Positions 9,307 to 19,339 of a DNA stretch of 64,000 bases are shown piece after piece; within the stretch, counting starts at the first letter, position 1, and each line of letters opens with the position of its first letter. Made by a program: the position numbers and the translations under genes. Origin of the DNA: Cellulomonas taurus (lineage in GTDB: Bacteria; Actinomycetota; Actinomycetes; Actinomycetales; Cellulomonadaceae); the NCBI RefSeq assembly GCF_012931845.1, contig NZ_CP051884.1, positions 1,860,001-1,924,000 of the forward strand, read 5' to 3'. The notes below the pieces were generated by a model that saw only the letters and a list, made by a program, of their open reading frames with translations, was not told the origin of the DNA and ran no database searches.

Positions 9307-9318
9307 GGGTAGACCCTA
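9307..9318 (-). promoter_or_regulatory. -10 box (TAGGGT) for leaderless uvrB
   Basis: On the minus strand TAGGGT (9318-9313) is followed by 6 nt (CTACCC) and the uvrB ATG at 9306. There is no ribosome binding site in the spacer. A -35 is not evident. Confidence 0.5.
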
Positions 9319-9403
9319 CGTCCGGGGTCTGACACCGGCGCTGGCAGCCCAGTCCACGACGGGTCAGTGCTACTCAGCGCTGGTCAGCGCCAGTCACTGC
9401 CGA

Positions 9404-10150
9404 TCAGTGCTCCGCGCCCGCGGCGACCACCGCGTCGTCGGCGGTGCTCAACGCCGCGCCCAGGATCGCCGCGAGTGCCCGAGCCGCGTCCCTCGCCGCC
9501 ATCGCGGGCGCACCCGCCGGCATCTGCTCCGGCAGCCGCGGCACATGCACGAACCCGCCCCGCACCCCCAGGTCGCCCACCGTGTAGGCGATCGTGTTGC
9601 AGACGTAGGTGCCCGCGGTGTTCGACACCTCCACCGGCACGCCGGTCGCCCGGGCCGCCAGCAGCGCCGCCTTGATCGGCAGCGTGGCGAAGTGGGCCGC
9701 CGGGCCGTGCGCGACCACCGGGACGTCGACCGGCTGGGCGCCGTCCTCGTCCGGGATGCGGGCGTCCTGGACATTGATGCCCACGCGTTCGATGGACACC
9801 CGGGCGCGTCCGCCCGCCTCGCCCACGCAGAGCACCAGGTCGGGGCGGTGCTCCGCGATCAGTTCGGCGAGGCGGCGGGGTGCCCGGGCGAAGGACACCG
9901 GGAGCATGCGGGCGATCAACCTCGGGGCGGGTGCGATCTCGCCCGAGCCGCTCTCCGGGGCGTCGTGGCAGCGCTCGTCGGCCACCGGTCCAGCCTCCCC
10001 GGCTGCATCACCCGGCTCCGCGGCGGGCAGGTGGTCCGCCACGTCCGACGGCCCCGCCCACAGGGCGGCCACCTCGCGCACCGCCGCCCAGGACGCGTTC
10101 ACCGGCTGGCCGTCGAAGGGTTCGAAGCCGGTCAGGAGCACCGTGGTCAT
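9404..10150 (-). CDS. pcp: Pyrrolidone-carboxylate peptidase (pyroglutamyl peptidase I)
   Basis: Cysteine peptidase of family C15 that removes N-terminal pyroglutamate. The N-terminal TGFEPFDG motif, the Glu region (GEAGGRARVSIERVG), the Cys in TAGTYVCNTIAY and the His in GFVHVPRLPEQ supply the catalytic triad. At 248 residues it is some 30 longer than typical enzymes; the extra residues form an acidic, Gly/Ala/Glu-rich insertion at about residues 35-75, between the N-terminal strand and the region preceding the Glu. Start at 10150 overlaps the coaE stop by 4 bp (ATGA), indicating translational coupling. An in-frame extension upstream lies inside coaE and is ignored. Confidence 0.92.
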   Translation of the reverse strand: MTTVLLTGFEPFDGQPVNASWAAVREVAALWAGPSDVADHLPAAEPGDAAGEAGPVADERCHDAPESGSGEIAPAPRLIARMLPVSFARAPRRLAELIAEHRPDLVLCVGEAGGRARVSIERVGINVQDARIPDEDGAQPVDVPVVAHGPAAHFATLPIKAALLAARATGVPVEVSNTAGTYVCNTIAYTVGDLGVRGGFVHVPRLPEQMPAGAPAMAARDAARALAAILGAALSTADDAVVAAGAEH

Positions 10151-10764
10151 CCGCGCTCGGCCTCCCGCTCGGCGGCGATCCGCTGCCACAGCTCGTCGAC
10201 CTGCGCACGCAGGTCCTCCGGGCTGCCAGTGCCGTCCAGCACCAGGTCCGCGGCGGCGACCCGCACGTCGTCGGACACCTGGGCGGCGATCCGGGCGCGG
10301 GCGTCGGCCTCGGACAGTCCGCGCCCGTCGACCAGGCGGCGCACCCGCAGCTCGACGTCCGCGACGATGGCGATCACCAGGTGGAACGAGTCGTCCCGGC
10401 CGGACTCGGCCAGCAGCGGGATGTCGTGCACGATCACCGCGTCCGGGTCGGCGGCGGCCGCTGCCGCCTCCCGCTCCGCCGCCAGTCGGCGCACGACCGG
10501 GTGCACGATGTGGTTGAGCGTCGTCCGCGCCGCGTCGTCGCCGAAGACGATGCTGCCGAGCGCCGGGCGGTCCAGCGCACCGTCGGTGGTCAGCACCTGC
10601 GGGCCGAAGGCGGCGGCGACGGCATCGAGGCCGGCGGAGCCCGGCGCGACCGCCTCGCGGGAGAGCAGGTCGTAGTCGATCACCACCGCACCCAGTCCGG
10701 CGAAGTGGGCCGCGGCGACCGACTTGCCGGCCGCGATACCCCCGGTCAGTCCGATGCGTTGCAT
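10147..10764 (-). CDS. coaE: Dephospho-CoA kinase
   Basis: CoaE phosphorylates the 3'-hydroxyl of dephospho-CoA in the last step of coenzyme A synthesis. 205 residues, with P-loop GLTGGIAAGKS at residues 5-15, the D-x-D region (VIDYDLLSREAV), the CoA-binding HPVVRR segment and VHDIPLLAESG. Unlike mycobacterial CoaE there is no C-terminal GrpB-like extension. It is translationally coupled to pcp downstream. Upstream, CAGGAT sits 6 nt before the ATG, a weak version of the leaderless pattern seen elsewhere in the window. Confidence 0.95.
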   Translation of the reverse strand: MQRIGLTGGIAAGKSVAAAHFAGLGAVVIDYDLLSREAVAPGSAGLDAVAAAFGPQVLTTDGALDRPALGSIVFGDDAARTTLNHIVHPVVRRLAAEREAAAAAADPDAVIVHDIPLLAESGRDDSFHLVIAIVADVELRVRRLVDGRGLSEADARARIAAQVSDDVRVAAADLVLDGTGSPEDLRAQVDELWQRIAAEREAERG

Positions 10765-10834
10765 CCGCCCATCCTGCCCCGGTGAGCGTCCGGCGCGCAG
10801 CCGCGGCCGGATGCGCCGAGCCGCCCCCCCGGCG

Positions 10835-11605
10835 TCAGCGGACCGCGAAACCCCGCGAGCGGAGGTGGTCCTTGACCTCGGTGATGCTGAGCGTGCCGAA
10901 GTGGAAGACGCTGGCGGCGAGCACCGCGTCCGCCCCGGCCTCGGCTGCCTGCGCGAAGTGCTCGACGGTCCCGGCGCCGCCGGAGGCGATCAGCGGGATG
11001 CGCACCTCGCGGCGCACGGCGCGGAGCATCTCCAGGTCGAAGCCGTCGGTGGTGCCGTCGGCGTCCATCGAGTTCAGCAGGATCTCCCCCGCGCCGAGCT
11101 CCGCCGCGCGGGCGGCCCACGCCACCGCGTCGATGCCGGTGCCCCGGCGACCGCCGTGCGTGGTGACCTCGTAGCCGGAGTCGGTGGCGGCGCCGTCCCG
11201 GACCCGGCGGGCGTCCACGGACAGCACCAGCACCTGGGAGCCGAAGCGCTCGGCGATCTCCCCGATCAGTTCCGGCCGGGCGATGGCGGCGGTGTTCACT
11301 CCGACCTTGTCGGCACCGGCGCGCAGCAGCTTGTCGACGTCCTCGGGCGAACGCACGCCGCCCCCGACGGTCAGCGGGACGAAGACCTGTTCGGCGGTGC
11401 GCCGCACCACGTCGTAGGTGGTCTCCCGGTCCGAGGACGAGGCCGACACGTCGAGGAAGGTGACCTCGTCGGCACCGCTGCGGTCGTAGGTCGCCGCGAG
11501 CTCCACCGGATCACCGGCGTTCCGCAGGTTCTCGAAGTTGACGCCCTTGACCACGCGGCCGGCGTCGACGTCCAGGCACGGGATCACCCGCAGTGCGACG
11601 GACAC
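10835..11605 (-). CDS. hisF: Imidazole glycerol phosphate synthase, cyclase subunit
   Basis: HisF, the (beta/alpha)8 barrel that with HisH makes imidazole glycerol phosphate and AICAR in histidine synthesis. 256 residues, full length. The catalytic Asp of the first strand ([14 protein letters not shown]) and that of the fifth strand (VLSVDARR) are present, as are the two phosphate-binding loops ([11 protein letters not shown] and [11 protein letters not shown]). It starts with GTG 1 bp after the stop of the FKBP gene, so the two are probably cotranscribed. No other his gene is nearby, so the histidine pathway is dispersed in this genome. Confidence 0.96.
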   Translation of the reverse strand: MSVALRVIPCLDVDAGRVVKGVNFENLRNAGDPVELAATYDRSGADEVTFLDVSASSSDRETTYDVVRRTAEQVFVPLTVGGGVRSPEDVDKLLRAGADKVGVNTAAIARPELIGEIAERFGSQVLVLSVDARRVRDGAATDSGYEVTTHGGRRGTGIDAVAWAARAAELGAGEILLNSMDADGTTDGFDLEMLRAVRREVRIPLIASGGAGTVEHFAQAAEAGADAVLAASVFHFGTLSITEVKDHLRSRGFAVR

Positions 11606-11606
11606 G

Positions 11607-12503
11607 TCACTCTCCCTCGGTGGGTGCGGCGGTGGGCGCCGGGCTGGCGGACGGACTGCGGGTGGCGAGCAGGTCGATCACGAAGACCACGGTCTGCCCG
11701 GCGAACTCCTCGGACTGGGTGACGCCGAGGGCGTAGGACGGCGGCACCACGACCATGACCTGCGAGCCGACCGACTGCTCCAGCAGCGCCTCGGACCAGG
11801 CGGGCACGTCGGAGAGGGTGAAGGTCTGCGGGCTGCCGGAGGTCCAGGTGGTGTCGATCTCCTGACCGTCGGACCAGGTGAAGCCGCTGTACTGCACGGT
11901 GATCACGTCGCCCTCGCTGATCTGCTGGCCGGTGCCGCGGATCAGGGGCTGGACCGTCAGGTCGGTGGGCGGCTCGGTGCCGGTCGGCGTGATGGTCGGC
12001 GCGCCGTCCTCGCTCAGGGTGACCGCCGGCATCCCGTCCCGGGGGGCGACCGGCTCGCCGGAGGCGCGGGTGGGCAGCACGTCCAGCACGGTGACCGTCG
12101 GGTAGGAGGTGGCTGAGGCGCTGCTGGCCGGGGAGATCTGCACCAGGCGTGCACCGACCTGCTGGCCGCTGAGCGTGGCGTAGAGGTCCTTGCCCAGGTC
12201 CTCCTCGGTCAGCATCCGCGGGGTCGGGCTGGAGGTGTAGGACTCCTTGACCAGGCTGGCGTCGTTCGCGTTCTCCAGCCAGAAGTCGAGCAGCACCGGG
12301 CGACCGTCGACCAGGTCGGGTCCGGTGCCCTCCCACACGGTCTCCCGGGTGGTCTCGGAGACCTTGAGCGGAGTGCGGTACGTCACCGTGGGCGGTGCGT
12401 CGACCTCTCCGGTCACCACCACCTCGGGGTCCTCCGGCGCGTTGTCACCGCATCCGGCGAGCAACAGCACGGCGGCGGCGCACAGGGCCACGATCCGGCG
12501 CAC
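11607..12503 (-). CDS. FKBP-type peptidyl-prolyl isomerase lipoprotein
   Basis: Secreted lipoprotein with a lipobox LLLAGC (Cys18 from the chosen start) and, at the C-terminus (about residues 195-280), an FKBP fold: [38 protein letters not shown]. The preceding 170 residues look like a degenerate, second FKBP-like unit, as in other actinobacterial two-domain FKBPs. The tail is Pro/Ala/Thr-rich. GTG at 12503 is chosen because GAGAGGA lies just upstream; the longer open frame from 12530 has no signal for initiation. Being next to the proteasome locus is a recurrent actinobacterial arrangement. Likely acts as a folding factor outside the membrane. Confidence 0.85.
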   Translation of the reverse strand: MRRIVALCAAAVLLLAGCGDNAPEDPEVVVTGEVDAPPTVTYRTPLKVSETTRETVWEGTGPDLVDGRPVLLDFWLENANDASLVKESYTSSPTPRMLTEEDLGKDLYATLSGQQVGARLVQISPASSASATSYPTVTVLDVLPTRASGEPVAPRDGMPAVTLSEDGAPTITPTGTEPPTDLTVQPLIRGTGQQISEGDVITVQYSGFTWSDGQEIDTTWTSGSPQTFTLSDVPAWSEALLEQSVGSQVMVVVPPSYALGVTQSEEFAGQTVVFVIDLLATRSPSASPAPTAAPTEGE

Positions 12504-12581
12504 GTCGATCCTCTCTCCTCCAGCTTGCACGACCGGGCAACCCTACTGGTCATGCGTGAGGGGCCGGTGTGCACCCGGTGT

Positions 12582-13949
12582 TCACATCGACTCGATCAGC
12601 CGTTCCACCCGCTCGTCGACATGGCGGAACGGGTCCTTGCACAGCACGGTGCGCTGAGCCTGGTCGTTCAGCTTCAGGTGCACCCAGTCCACCGTGTAGT
12701 CGCGGTGCGCCTCCTGGGCCGCTTGCACGAACTGCCCGCGCAGCTTCGCCCGGGTGGTCTGCGGCGGGACCGACATCGCCTCGAAGACCTCGACGTCGGT
12801 GGTGATCCGCTCGACCAGGCCGCGCTGGGCGAGCAGGTTGTACAGCCCCTCGGTCCGGGAGATGTCGTGGTACGCCAGGTCCATCCGCTGCACCCGCACG
12901 TCGCTCAGGTCGAGGCCGTGCTTGGCCCGGTAGCGCTCGATCAGCCGGTACTTGATCACCCAGTCCAGCTCGCGCTCGACCAGTGAGAGATCGTCGGTGC
13001 GCAGCGCCCGCAGCCCGCGCTCCCACAGGTCGAGCACGCGGGCGATCTGCGGGGTGGTCGCCTCCGGCCCCTGCGAGGCCAGGAAGTCGGTCACCCGGCC
13101 CAGGTACTCCTCCTGCAGGTCGATCGCGGTGACGGTCCGACCGTTCGCCAGGGTGATCGGCTGCATGCCGGTCAGGTCGTGGCTGATCTCCCGGATCGCC
13201 CGGATCGGGTTCTCCAGGGTGAGGTCACGCATCGGCAGCCCGGCCTCGATCAGCCGGAGCACCAGGTCGGTCGCCCCGACCTTGAGCATCGTGGTGGTCT
13301 CGGACATCGAGGAGTCCCCGACGATCACGTGCAGCCGCCGGAAGTGCTCGGCGTCGGCGTGCGGCTCGTCCCGGGTGTTGATGATCGGCCGCGACCGGGT
13401 GGTGGCCGAGGACACCGACTCCCAGATGTGGTCGGCACGCTGGGAGAAGCAGAACGTCGCCCCGCGCGGGGTGGTGAGCACCTTGCCCGCGCCGGTGAGG
13501 ATCTGCCGGGTGATCAGGAACGGCACCAGCACGTCGGAGGTGCGGGCGAAGTCGCCCTGGCGGCGCACCAGGTAGTTCTCGTGGCAGCCGTACGAGTTGC
13601 CGGCCGAGTCGGTGTTGTTCTTGAACAGGTGGATCCGCCCGGGCAGACCCTCGTGCTCCAGCCGCACCTGGGCGTCCGCGATCAGGCCCTCCAGGATGCG
13701 CTCGCCCGCACGGTCGTGGGTGACCAGCTGCCGCCAGTCGTCGCATTCGGCGGTGGCGTACTCCGGGTGCGATCCGACGTCCAGGTACAGCCGGGAGCCG
13801 TTGCGCAGGAAGACGTTGGACGAGCGGCCCCAGGCGACCACCTTGCGGAACAGGTACCGCGCGACTTCGTCGGCCGACAGGCCCCGGCCCTCGTCGGCGG
13901 CGCAGGTCACGCCGTACTCGGTCTCCAGGCCGAAGATCCGCCGGTCCAT
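12582..13949 (-). CDS. pafA: Pup--protein ligase
   Basis: PafA joins the C-terminal Glu of Pup to lysines of target proteins, the prokaryotic counterpart of ubiquitination. 455 residues, near the family norm. The glutamine synthetase-like core is seen in GLETEYGV at the N-terminus, [37 protein letters not shown] and [13 protein letters not shown] at 13949 overlaps the prcA stop by one base (TGATG). Together with dop it belongs to the carboxylate-amine ligase family, but it lacks the extended loop seen in Dop near residues 40-100. It is the last gene of the pup-prcB-prcA-pafA operon. Confidence 0.97.
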   Translation of the reverse strand: MDRRIFGLETEYGVTCAADEGRGLSADEVARYLFRKVVAWGRSSNVFLRNGSRLYLDVGSHPEYATAECDDWRQLVTHDRAGERILEGLIADAQVRLEHEGLPGRIHLFKNNTDSAGNSYGCHENYLVRRQGDFARTSDVLVPFLITRQILTGAGKVLTTPRGATFCFSQRADHIWESVSSATTRSRPIINTRDEPHADAEHFRRLHVIVGDSSMSETTTMLKVGATDLVLRLIEAGLPMRDLTLENPIRAIREISHDLTGMQPITLANGRTVTAIDLQEEYLGRVTDFLASQGPEATTPQIARVLDLWERGLRALRTDDLSLVERELDWVIKYRLIERYRAKHGLDLSDVRVQRMDLAYHDISRTEGLYNLLAQRGLVERITTDVEVFEAMSVPPQTTRAKLRGQFVQAAQEAHRDYTVDWVHLKLNDQAQRTVLCKDPFRHVDERVERLIESM

Positions 13950-14656
13950 CACTGCGCCCCGAGCAGTTCGGTGAGCACCGGACCGGTGAGGCGGCGGAAC
14001 GCGCGGCGCGGCCGGGTCCGGTCCAGTACGGCGACCTCCAGTTGGGCCGCCGGGATCACCCGCCGGTCGTCGGCATCCGCCCCCTCGGCCGGTGCGCCCA
14101 GCACCCGCACCGCCAGGTCGAGCACCCCGGCCAGCGGCATCCCGGGCTGCCACTGCCCGGCGATCTCCTCACGCAGCCGCTCGGACTGGCCGCCCATCAC
14201 CACGAAGCCCTGCTCGTCGGTGACCGACCCGTCGTAGGACAGCCGGTAGATCTGGTCGGCGTCCGGGCCGTCGCCGACCTCGGCGACCACCAGCTCCACC
14301 TCCAGCGGCTTGGACTCGGTGGTGAAGACGGTGCCGAGGGTCTGGGCGTAGGCGTTCGCCAGCCCGCGGGCGGTCACGTCGCGGCGGTCGTAGGAGAACC
14401 CGCGCAGGTCGGCGTAGCGCACCCCGGCGACCCGGAGGTTCTCGAACTCGTTGTACTTGCCGACTGCCGCGAAGGCGATCCGGTCGTAGATCTCGGAGAC
14501 CTTGTGCAGGGCGCGGGACGGGTTCTCGGTGGCGAAGGCGATCCCGTCGTCGTAGGCGAGCACCACCACGGACCGGCCCCGCGCGATGCCCTTGCGGGCG
14601 TAGTCGGCCCGGTCCTTCATCAACTGCTCGGGCGAGACGTAGAACGGCATGCTCAT
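13949..14656 (-). CDS. prcA: Proteasome alpha subunit
   Basis: Alpha-type 20S subunit, 235 residues. The N-terminal gate segment [19 protein letters not shown] is characteristic, followed by [19 protein letters not shown] and the inactive proteasome fold without a catalytic Thr. The C-terminal extension is short. ATG overlaps the prcB stop by 4 bp and the prcA stop overlaps pafA by 1 bp, so stoichiometric coupled translation is expected. Forms the outer rings and docks the ARC ATPase. Confidence 0.97.
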   Translation of the reverse strand: MSMPFYVSPEQLMKDRADYARKGIARGRSVVVLAYDDGIAFATENPSRALHKVSEIYDRIAFAAVGKYNEFENLRVAGVRYADLRGFSYDRRDVTARGLANAYAQTLGTVFTTESKPLEVELVVAEVGDGPDADQIYRLSYDGSVTDEQGFVVMGGQSERLREEIAGQWQPGMPLAGVLDLAVRVLGAPAEGADADDRRVIPAAQLEVAVLDRTRPRRAFRRLTGPVLTELLGAQ

Positions 14657-15495
14657 CGCTGTGCTCCGTCCTGTCGATCCTGTCGGTGCTGCCGGTGCTG
14701 CTCGGCGCGGGCTGCCAGGACCTCGGTCACCGTCGCCGCCAGCTGGGTGTCGGGCACCCGCAGGTACCCGGCGGCGGTGACCGTGGCGACCACGGGGTAG
14801 ATCGCGCGCGACTCGTCCGGTCCCCCGGTGGCGGAGTCGTCGTCGGCGGCGTCGACCAGGGCCTCGACCGCGACCCGGACCGCGTGGTCGGCGTCCAGGC
14901 CGGGGCGCCAGAGCTTCTTCAACGAACCGCGGGCGAAGACCGATCCGGAGCCGACCGAGTGGTGCTGGTGCTCCTCGTACCGGCCACCGGTGACGTCGTA
15001 GCTGAAGATCCGGCCGATCGTGCGGTCGGTGTCGTACCCGGCGAACAGCGGGACCACGGCGAGCCCCTGCATCGCCAGGCCGAGGTTGCCCCGGATCATC
15101 GTGCTCAGCCGGTTCGCCTTGCCGTCCAGGGACAGCAACGAGCCCTCGATCTTCTCGTAGTGCTCGAGTTCCAGCTGGAACAGCCGGACCAGCTCCACCG
15201 CGAGACCGGCGGTGCCGGCGATCCCCACCGCGGAGAACTCGTCGGCCGGGAAGACCTTCTCGATCTCCCGGGAGGCGATCTGGGAGCCCATCGTGGCGCG
15301 CCGGTCACCGGCCATCACCACGCCGCCGTCGAAGGCCAGCGCGACGATCGTGGTGCCGTGCGGGGCGGCCGGGATCTCACCCACCGGCAGTGCCGTCCCG
15401 CGGCCCGGCAGCAGCTCGGGCGCGTACCCGGCCAGGAACTCGGTGAAGGAGGACGATCCGGGGGTGGTGAAGGCGGCGGGCAGGCGGCCGGTCAC
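14653..15495 (-). CDS. prcB: Proteasome beta subunit (with propeptide)
   Basis: Catalytic 20S beta subunit, 280 residues. The propeptide comprises residues 1-47; autocleavage at G47-T48 in the sequence [10 protein letters not shown] would expose the nucleophile Thr48. [13 protein letters not shown] supplies the conserved Asp and Arg, and the [11 protein letters not shown] segment completes the active site region. The GTG start directly abuts the pup stop. The C-terminus is Gln/Arg/His-rich (about 15 residues) and unrelated to the fold; its role is unknown. Confidence 0.97.
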   Translation of the reverse strand: MTGRLPAAFTTPGSSSFTEFLAGYAPELLPGRGTALPVGEIPAAPHGTTIVALAFDGGVVMAGDRRATMGSQIASREIEKVFPADEFSAVGIAGTAGLAVELVRLFQLELEHYEKIEGSLLSLDGKANRLSTMIRGNLGLAMQGLAVVPLFAGYDTDRTIGRIFSYDVTGGRYEEHQHHSVGSGSVFARGSLKKLWRPGLDADHAVRVAVEALVDAADDDSATGGPDESRAIYPVVATVTAAGYLRVPDTQLAATVTEVLAARAEQHRQHRQDRQDGAQR

Positions 15496-15699
15496 TCACT
15501 GACCACCCTTCTGCACGAAGCCGCGCACGAACTGCTCGGCGTTGGACTCCAGCACGTCCTCGATGTCGTCCAGCAGGGCGTCCACGTCGGCGTCCCGCTG
15601 CTGCGCGGTCGCCTGGGCGTTCGCGACTCCGGAGTCGTCAGATCCGTCGACAGGCTCGTCCTCGCGCCGGGCGCCCTGTGCGTGCTCCTGACCAGCCAT
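15496..15699 (-). CDS. pup: Prokaryotic ubiquitin-like protein Pup
   Basis: Intrinsically disordered 67-residue tag. The C-terminal half (DVDALLDDIEDVLESNAEQF) is the helix-forming ARC- and ligase-binding region and the protein ends in GGQ. The terminal Gln means Dop must deamidate it to Glu before PafA can use it, in agreement with the dop gene just upstream. GAGGGAGAAG lies before the ATG. A TAGGGT -10-like box at 15735-15730 on the minus strand suggests a promoter serving pup-prcB-prcA-pafA separately from dop. Confidence 0.97.
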   Translation of the reverse strand: MAGQEHAQGARREDEPVDGSDDSGVANAQATAQQRDADVDALLDDIEDVLESNAEQFVRGFVQKGGQ

Positions 15700-15812
15700 G
15701 TTCTTCTCCCTCGATCTGTCGTGCAGCCCACCCTAGGCCCTGGTGTCACCGGGAACGCGGTGGGCGCGACCACGGTGTGGACCACGGGCGGCGCCACCCG
15801 CCTGTGGACAGC

Positions 15813-17438
15813 TCAGCCGCCCAGTCTCGCCAGCAACGTCGTCGCGTCTGGGCTGGACGCGAGCAGCTCGCCGACGTGCTCCCGGGTCCCGCGCAGCGGA
15901 TCGCGCATCGGCACCCGTTGCAGCGAGGTCGAGCCGGGCAGGTCGAAGACCACCGAGTCCCAGCTGGCCGCGGTGATCTGGCTGCCGAACCGGGCCATCA
16001 CCTCGCCGCGGAAGAACGCCCGGGTGTCGGTGGGCGGGTGCACGACCGCGTCCTCGACCTCGGCCTCGGTGGTGAGGCGCTCGACCGCACCGGCGGCGGC
16101 GAGACGGTGGTACAGACCGCGTTCGGGGCGGACGTCGGACCACTGCAGGTCGACGGCGTGCAGCTTGGGGTGGTCCCAGGCCAGCTGCTCCCGGCGGCGC
16201 ATCCCGTCCAGCAGGCGCAGTTTGCCGACCCATTCGACTTCCCGCGCGCAGGAGGAGGGGTCGGTCGCCAGTCGGTCCAGGATCGACGACCAGCGGTCCA
16301 GCACCTCGGCGGTCTCCGGGTCCGGGTCGGGCAGCAGTCCGCGCACCGCCGCCAGGTACGCGCGCTGGATGTCCAGGGCGGTCATCGCCCGGCCGTCGGC
16401 CAGGTCCAGGGGTTCGCGCAGACTCAGGTCGTGGCTCACCCGGCCGAAGGCGTACACCGGGTCGGCCAGGGTGAGGGCGTCCAGCTGGGTGGCCAGGTGC
16501 GAGGCCGATCCGGCGGCGATCTGCTCGATCAGCCACAGCACCAGCGAGGTGGTGCCGGTCTTGAGGTAGGTCGCCACCTCGAACAGGTTGGCGTCGCCGA
16601 CGATCACGTGCAGGCGGCGCCACAGGTCCGGATCGGCGTGCGGCTCGTCCCGGGTGTTCACGATCGGGCGGCGCAGGGTGGTCTCCAGTCCGATCTCGGC
16701 CTCGACGTAGTCGGCGCGCTGGGACAGCTGGTACCCGGGCCGCTCCCCGCGCTGACCGAGGCCGACCCGGCCGGAGCCGGTGAACACCTGACGGCTGACC
16801 AGGAACGGGGTGATCCAGCTCGCCAGGTCGCCGAAGGGCACGGCGCGGTCGACCAGGTAGTTCTCGTGGGTGCCGTAGGTGGCGCCCTTGCCGTCGACGT
16901 TGTTCTTGTACAGCGCGACATCCGGCAGCGCCTGCACCGATGACAGCGCCCGCACCGAGTCCAGCATCACCCGCTCCCCCGCGACGTCCCAGCGCACGAT
17001 GTCCCGCGGGCTGGTCACCTCCGGCGAGGAGTACTCGGGGTGCGCGTGGTCGACGTAGAGCCGGGCGCCGTTGGTCAGGATGACGTTGACCGCGCCCGGG
17101 TCCTCGTACTCGTCGAACTCGGGGCGGGGACGGGGCTGGGGCGCCGAGGGCCCGGTGGCCGCTCCCGAGTCCGGGTCGTCACCGCTCGGGGCCGGACGAG
17201 CCGGGTCGTCGGTCAACAGCGACGGGTGCGCAGCCGCCCGCTGCAGGTGGAACCCGCGCGCGTCCTGCAGCGGGTCCTCGTCGTCGTAGTCCCACCGGGC
17301 CTTGGTGCGGCCCGCCTGCTTGGCCGGGGCGTGCACCGCCACCACATGGGACGACAGCAGCATCGGGTTGGCAGGCGCCTTCCCCGGTTGCAGGACGCCG
17401 TACTCGGTCTCGATCCCCATCACGCGCCGCACAGTCAC
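15813..17438 (-). CDS. dop: Deamidase/depupylase of Pup
   Basis: Dop deamidates the C-terminal Gln of Pup and removes Pup from substrates. 541 residues. The glutamine synthetase-like core ([64 protein letters not shown]) is intact. The Dop-loop region between the first strand and the metal-binding segment (about residues 40-110) is longer than in many homologues and contains an acidic, Pro-rich stretch. The GTG at 17438 is selected because TAGGCT lies exactly 6 nt upstream, the leaderless pattern. It is 113 bp upstream of pup, and it follows the hairpin that ends the Cthe_2159-like gene. Confidence 0.96.
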   Translation of the reverse strand: MTVRRVMGIETEYGVLQPGKAPANPMLLSSHVVAVHAPAKQAGRTKARWDYDDEDPLQDARGFHLQRAAAHPSLLTDDPARPAPSGDDPDSGAATGPSAPQPRPRPEFDEYEDPGAVNVILTNGARLYVDHAHPEYSSPEVTSPRDIVRWDVAGERVMLDSVRALSSVQALPDVALYKNNVDGKGATYGTHENYLVDRAVPFGDLASWITPFLVSRQVFTGSGRVGLGQRGERPGYQLSQRADYVEAEIGLETTLRRPIVNTRDEPHADPDLWRRLHVIVGDANLFEVATYLKTGTTSLVLWLIEQIAAGSASHLATQLDALTLADPVYAFGRVSHDLSLREPLDLADGRAMTALDIQRAYLAAVRGLLPDPDPETAEVLDRWSSILDRLATDPSSCAREVEWVGKLRLLDGMRRREQLAWDHPKLHAVDLQWSDVRPERGLYHRLAAAGAVERLTTEAEVEDAVVHPPTDTRAFFRGEVMARFGSQITAASWDSVVFDLPGSTSLQRVPMRDPLRGTREHVGELLASSPDATTLLARLGG

Positions 17439-17450
17439 CCCATCAGCCTA
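17439..17450 (-). promoter_or_regulatory. -10 box (TAGGCT) for leaderless dop
   Basis: TAGGCT (17450-17445, minus strand), 6-nt spacer GATGGG, then the GTG of dop. Identical in sequence and spacing to the boxes before mshC and the PAC2 gene. Confidence 0.6.
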
Positions 17451-17496
17451 GGCCGCACCCGCGACCGGCGGCCCACGCCCGGCGCACCGACGGCCG

Positions 17497-17530
17497 CACG
17501 TCCCCCGCCCGCGTCGGGGCCGGGGACGTG
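17497..17530 (-). terminator. Hairpin between the Cthe_2159-like gene and dop
   Basis: CACGTCCCC at 17497-17505 pairs perfectly with GGGGACGTG at 17522-17530. It begins 10 bp after the stop of the upstream lipoprotein gene and ends before the dop promoter, so it insulates dop from the inserted module. Confidence 0.6.
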
Positions 17531-17539
17531 GGCCGCAGC

Positions 17540-19312
17540 TCAGTTCCGGCCGGGTGCCGCGGGCATCCCGCCGCCGGGTCCGCCACCCATCCCGCCGCCA
17601 GCCGACTCGCCCGCGGTGACCGTCGCCGCGACACTGCTCCCGGTGCTGTCGCCACCGAGCGAGAAGCCGCCGACCGCCTCCCCGGCCGCCGTCCCACCGG
17701 TGAGCACCTGGTACTCCTCGCCCTCGGTGATCCCGGCCATGCTGACCACCACCGAGCCGACCGACTCCTCGGTGACCAGGGTGGCGAGCACCGTGCCGTC
17801 GGCGTCCGCGATCTGCACGGTCTCCCCGGCGTCCAGCTGCACCTGGGCGCTGATCCACCCCTGGTCGCCGGTGGCGGGCTCCTGCACCATGCCGACCACA
17901 CCGACCGCGACCAGGGTGCCCCCGGTGACGGTGAAGGTGCCGTCGTAGTCCATCGCGCCGTTCGCACCGGTCTCGGGGCCGTGCACGATCACCGTGCCGC
18001 CGGTCATGGTCGCCGAGCCGTTCACGTCCAGCCCGTCCCCGCCCGCGTGCACCACCACCGAGCCGCCGGTGATGTCCAGGGTGGCGGTGCCGGTGCTCTG
18101 CGACCAGTCGCCCTGGGCGTCCTCGGTCTCGCCGGCGGCCGCGTTGATCCCGTCGTCGGAGGCGGTGACCTCGATGGTGCCGCCGGACAGCGTGATCGCC
18201 TCGGCCTCCAACCCCTCGTACGACCCGGCCACCTGGACCGATCCTCCGGTGACGTCGAGCGCGGTGTCGGCGTGGATGCCGTCGTCCCCGGTGGTCAGCG
18301 TCAGATCACCGCCGCTGACCGTGGCGGTGCCGTTGGTGTGCACCGCGTCATCCGAGGAGTCGACGGTGATCGTCCCGTCCTCGATCACGGTGACCACGCC
18401 GGACTTCAGGCCCTTGGTCGACACCGCGTCGTCGACGGCCGCCCTCGCTCCGCCACCGGCGGTCAGGTCCAGGGTGCCACCGGTGACCACCAGATCCGTC
18501 TCGGCCTGCACGGCGTCCCCGTCGGCGACCACGGTGATCGTGCCGCCGGAGAGCAGGACGTAGCCCTCGGTGGCGTCCACGTCCTCGTTCGCGGTCAGAC
18601 CGTCGCCGCCGGATGTCACGTCCAGGGTCCCCCCGCTGACCACCAGCGAATGCTTGCCGCGCACCCCGTCGTCGACAGCGGCGACGGTGATCGTGCCGCC
18701 CTCGATGGTCAGCCCGTCGGAGGAGGCGATGCCGTCCTCGGCGTTCGCGCTCACCGACAGCGCCCCGGTGCCGGAGACGACCAGGTCGACATCGGCGGAC
18801 AGGGCAGCGGTCGGACCCTCGGTGTTCGTGTACCCGGCGGCGTCGGTCAGGGTGGTGGTGCTGCCGTCAGCGAGCTCCACCCCCACGGCGTTCGCCGTGC
18901 TGACCAGGATCGCCGAACCGGTGGACCCGGTGATCTCGGCATCGTCCAGGATCAGCACCACGTCGTCCTCGGCCCCGGCGGCCACCACCAGTTGTCCGGT
19001 CAGCGATCCGGTGACGGTGTAGGTCCCGGCGGCGGTGACGGTGACGGTGCTGCCGTCCACGGTGACCCCCGCGCCGTCCACGGTGGCCGAGTCGCCGGTC
19101 AGGGTGATCGTGCTGGTGGCCTCGCCCGGGTCGAGGTCGGCGGACGTCAGGTGCTCGGCGTTCTCGGCCAGCACGGCTTCGGCGGTGGTGGCGGTGTCCG
19201 ACGCTGCCCCGACCGTGGCGGCGACCGGGTCGGCGCTCGGCGCGGAACACCCGGCCAGGGCCAGCGTGAGGGCGGTCGAGACGGCGATGACGGTGTGGAT
19301 CGAACGGCGCAT
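17540..19312 (-). CDS. Cthe_2159-like carbohydrate-binding beta-helix lipoprotein
   Basis: A 590-residue lipoprotein: signal sequence with lipobox ALAGC (Cys22), then repeating T-G-G-x-V/L and S-D-D-G-I/V rungs of a right-handed parallel beta-helix, as in the Cthe_2159 family (polygalacturonate- and cellulose-binding calcium protein of Clostridium thermocellum). At least ten rungs contain DDG or DDA turns that could bind Ca2+. The end is a Gly/Met-rich tail (GGGMGGGPGGGMP). It closes a three-gene module with a VTC-domain protein and a DUF4956 membrane protein, a combination that recurs in bacteria. Binding to a surface polysaccharide or polyphosphate-linked function is inferred from neighbours only. 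Confidence 0.82.
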   Translation of the reverse strand: MRRSIHTVIAVSTALTLALAGCSAPSADPVAATVGAASDTATTAEAVLAENAEHLTSADLDPGEATSTITLTGDSATVDGAGVTVDGSTVTVTAAGTYTVTGSLTGQLVVAAGAEDDVVLILDDAEITGSTGSAILVSTANAVGVELADGSTTTLTDAAGYTNTEGPTAALSADVDLVVSGTGALSVSANAEDGIASSDGLTIEGGTITVAAVDDGVRGKHSLVVSGGTLDVTSGGDGLTANEDVDATEGYVLLSGGTITVVADGDAVQAETDLVVTGGTLDLTAGGGARAAVDDAVSTKGLKSGVVTVIEDGTITVDSSDDAVHTNGTATVSGGDLTLTTGDDGIHADTALDVTGGSVQVAGSYEGLEAEAITLSGGTIEVTASDDGINAAAGETEDAQGDWSQSTGTATLDITGGSVVVHAGGDGLDVNGSATMTGGTVIVHGPETGANGAMDYDGTFTVTGGTLVAVGVVGMVQEPATGDQGWISAQVQLDAGETVQIADADGTVLATLVTEESVGSVVVSMAGITEGEEYQVLTGGTAAGEAVGGFSLGGDSTGSSVAATVTAGESAGGGMGGGPGGGMPAAPGRN

Positions 19313-19339
19313 GGCGGAGCTCCTTGGGGTGGTGGGGGT

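Noticed and set aside
7200-9350. SOS (LexA) box upstream of uvrB
   Set aside because: No GAAC-N4-GTTC or TCGAAC-type palindrome found near the start; only the TAGGGT -10 is seen.
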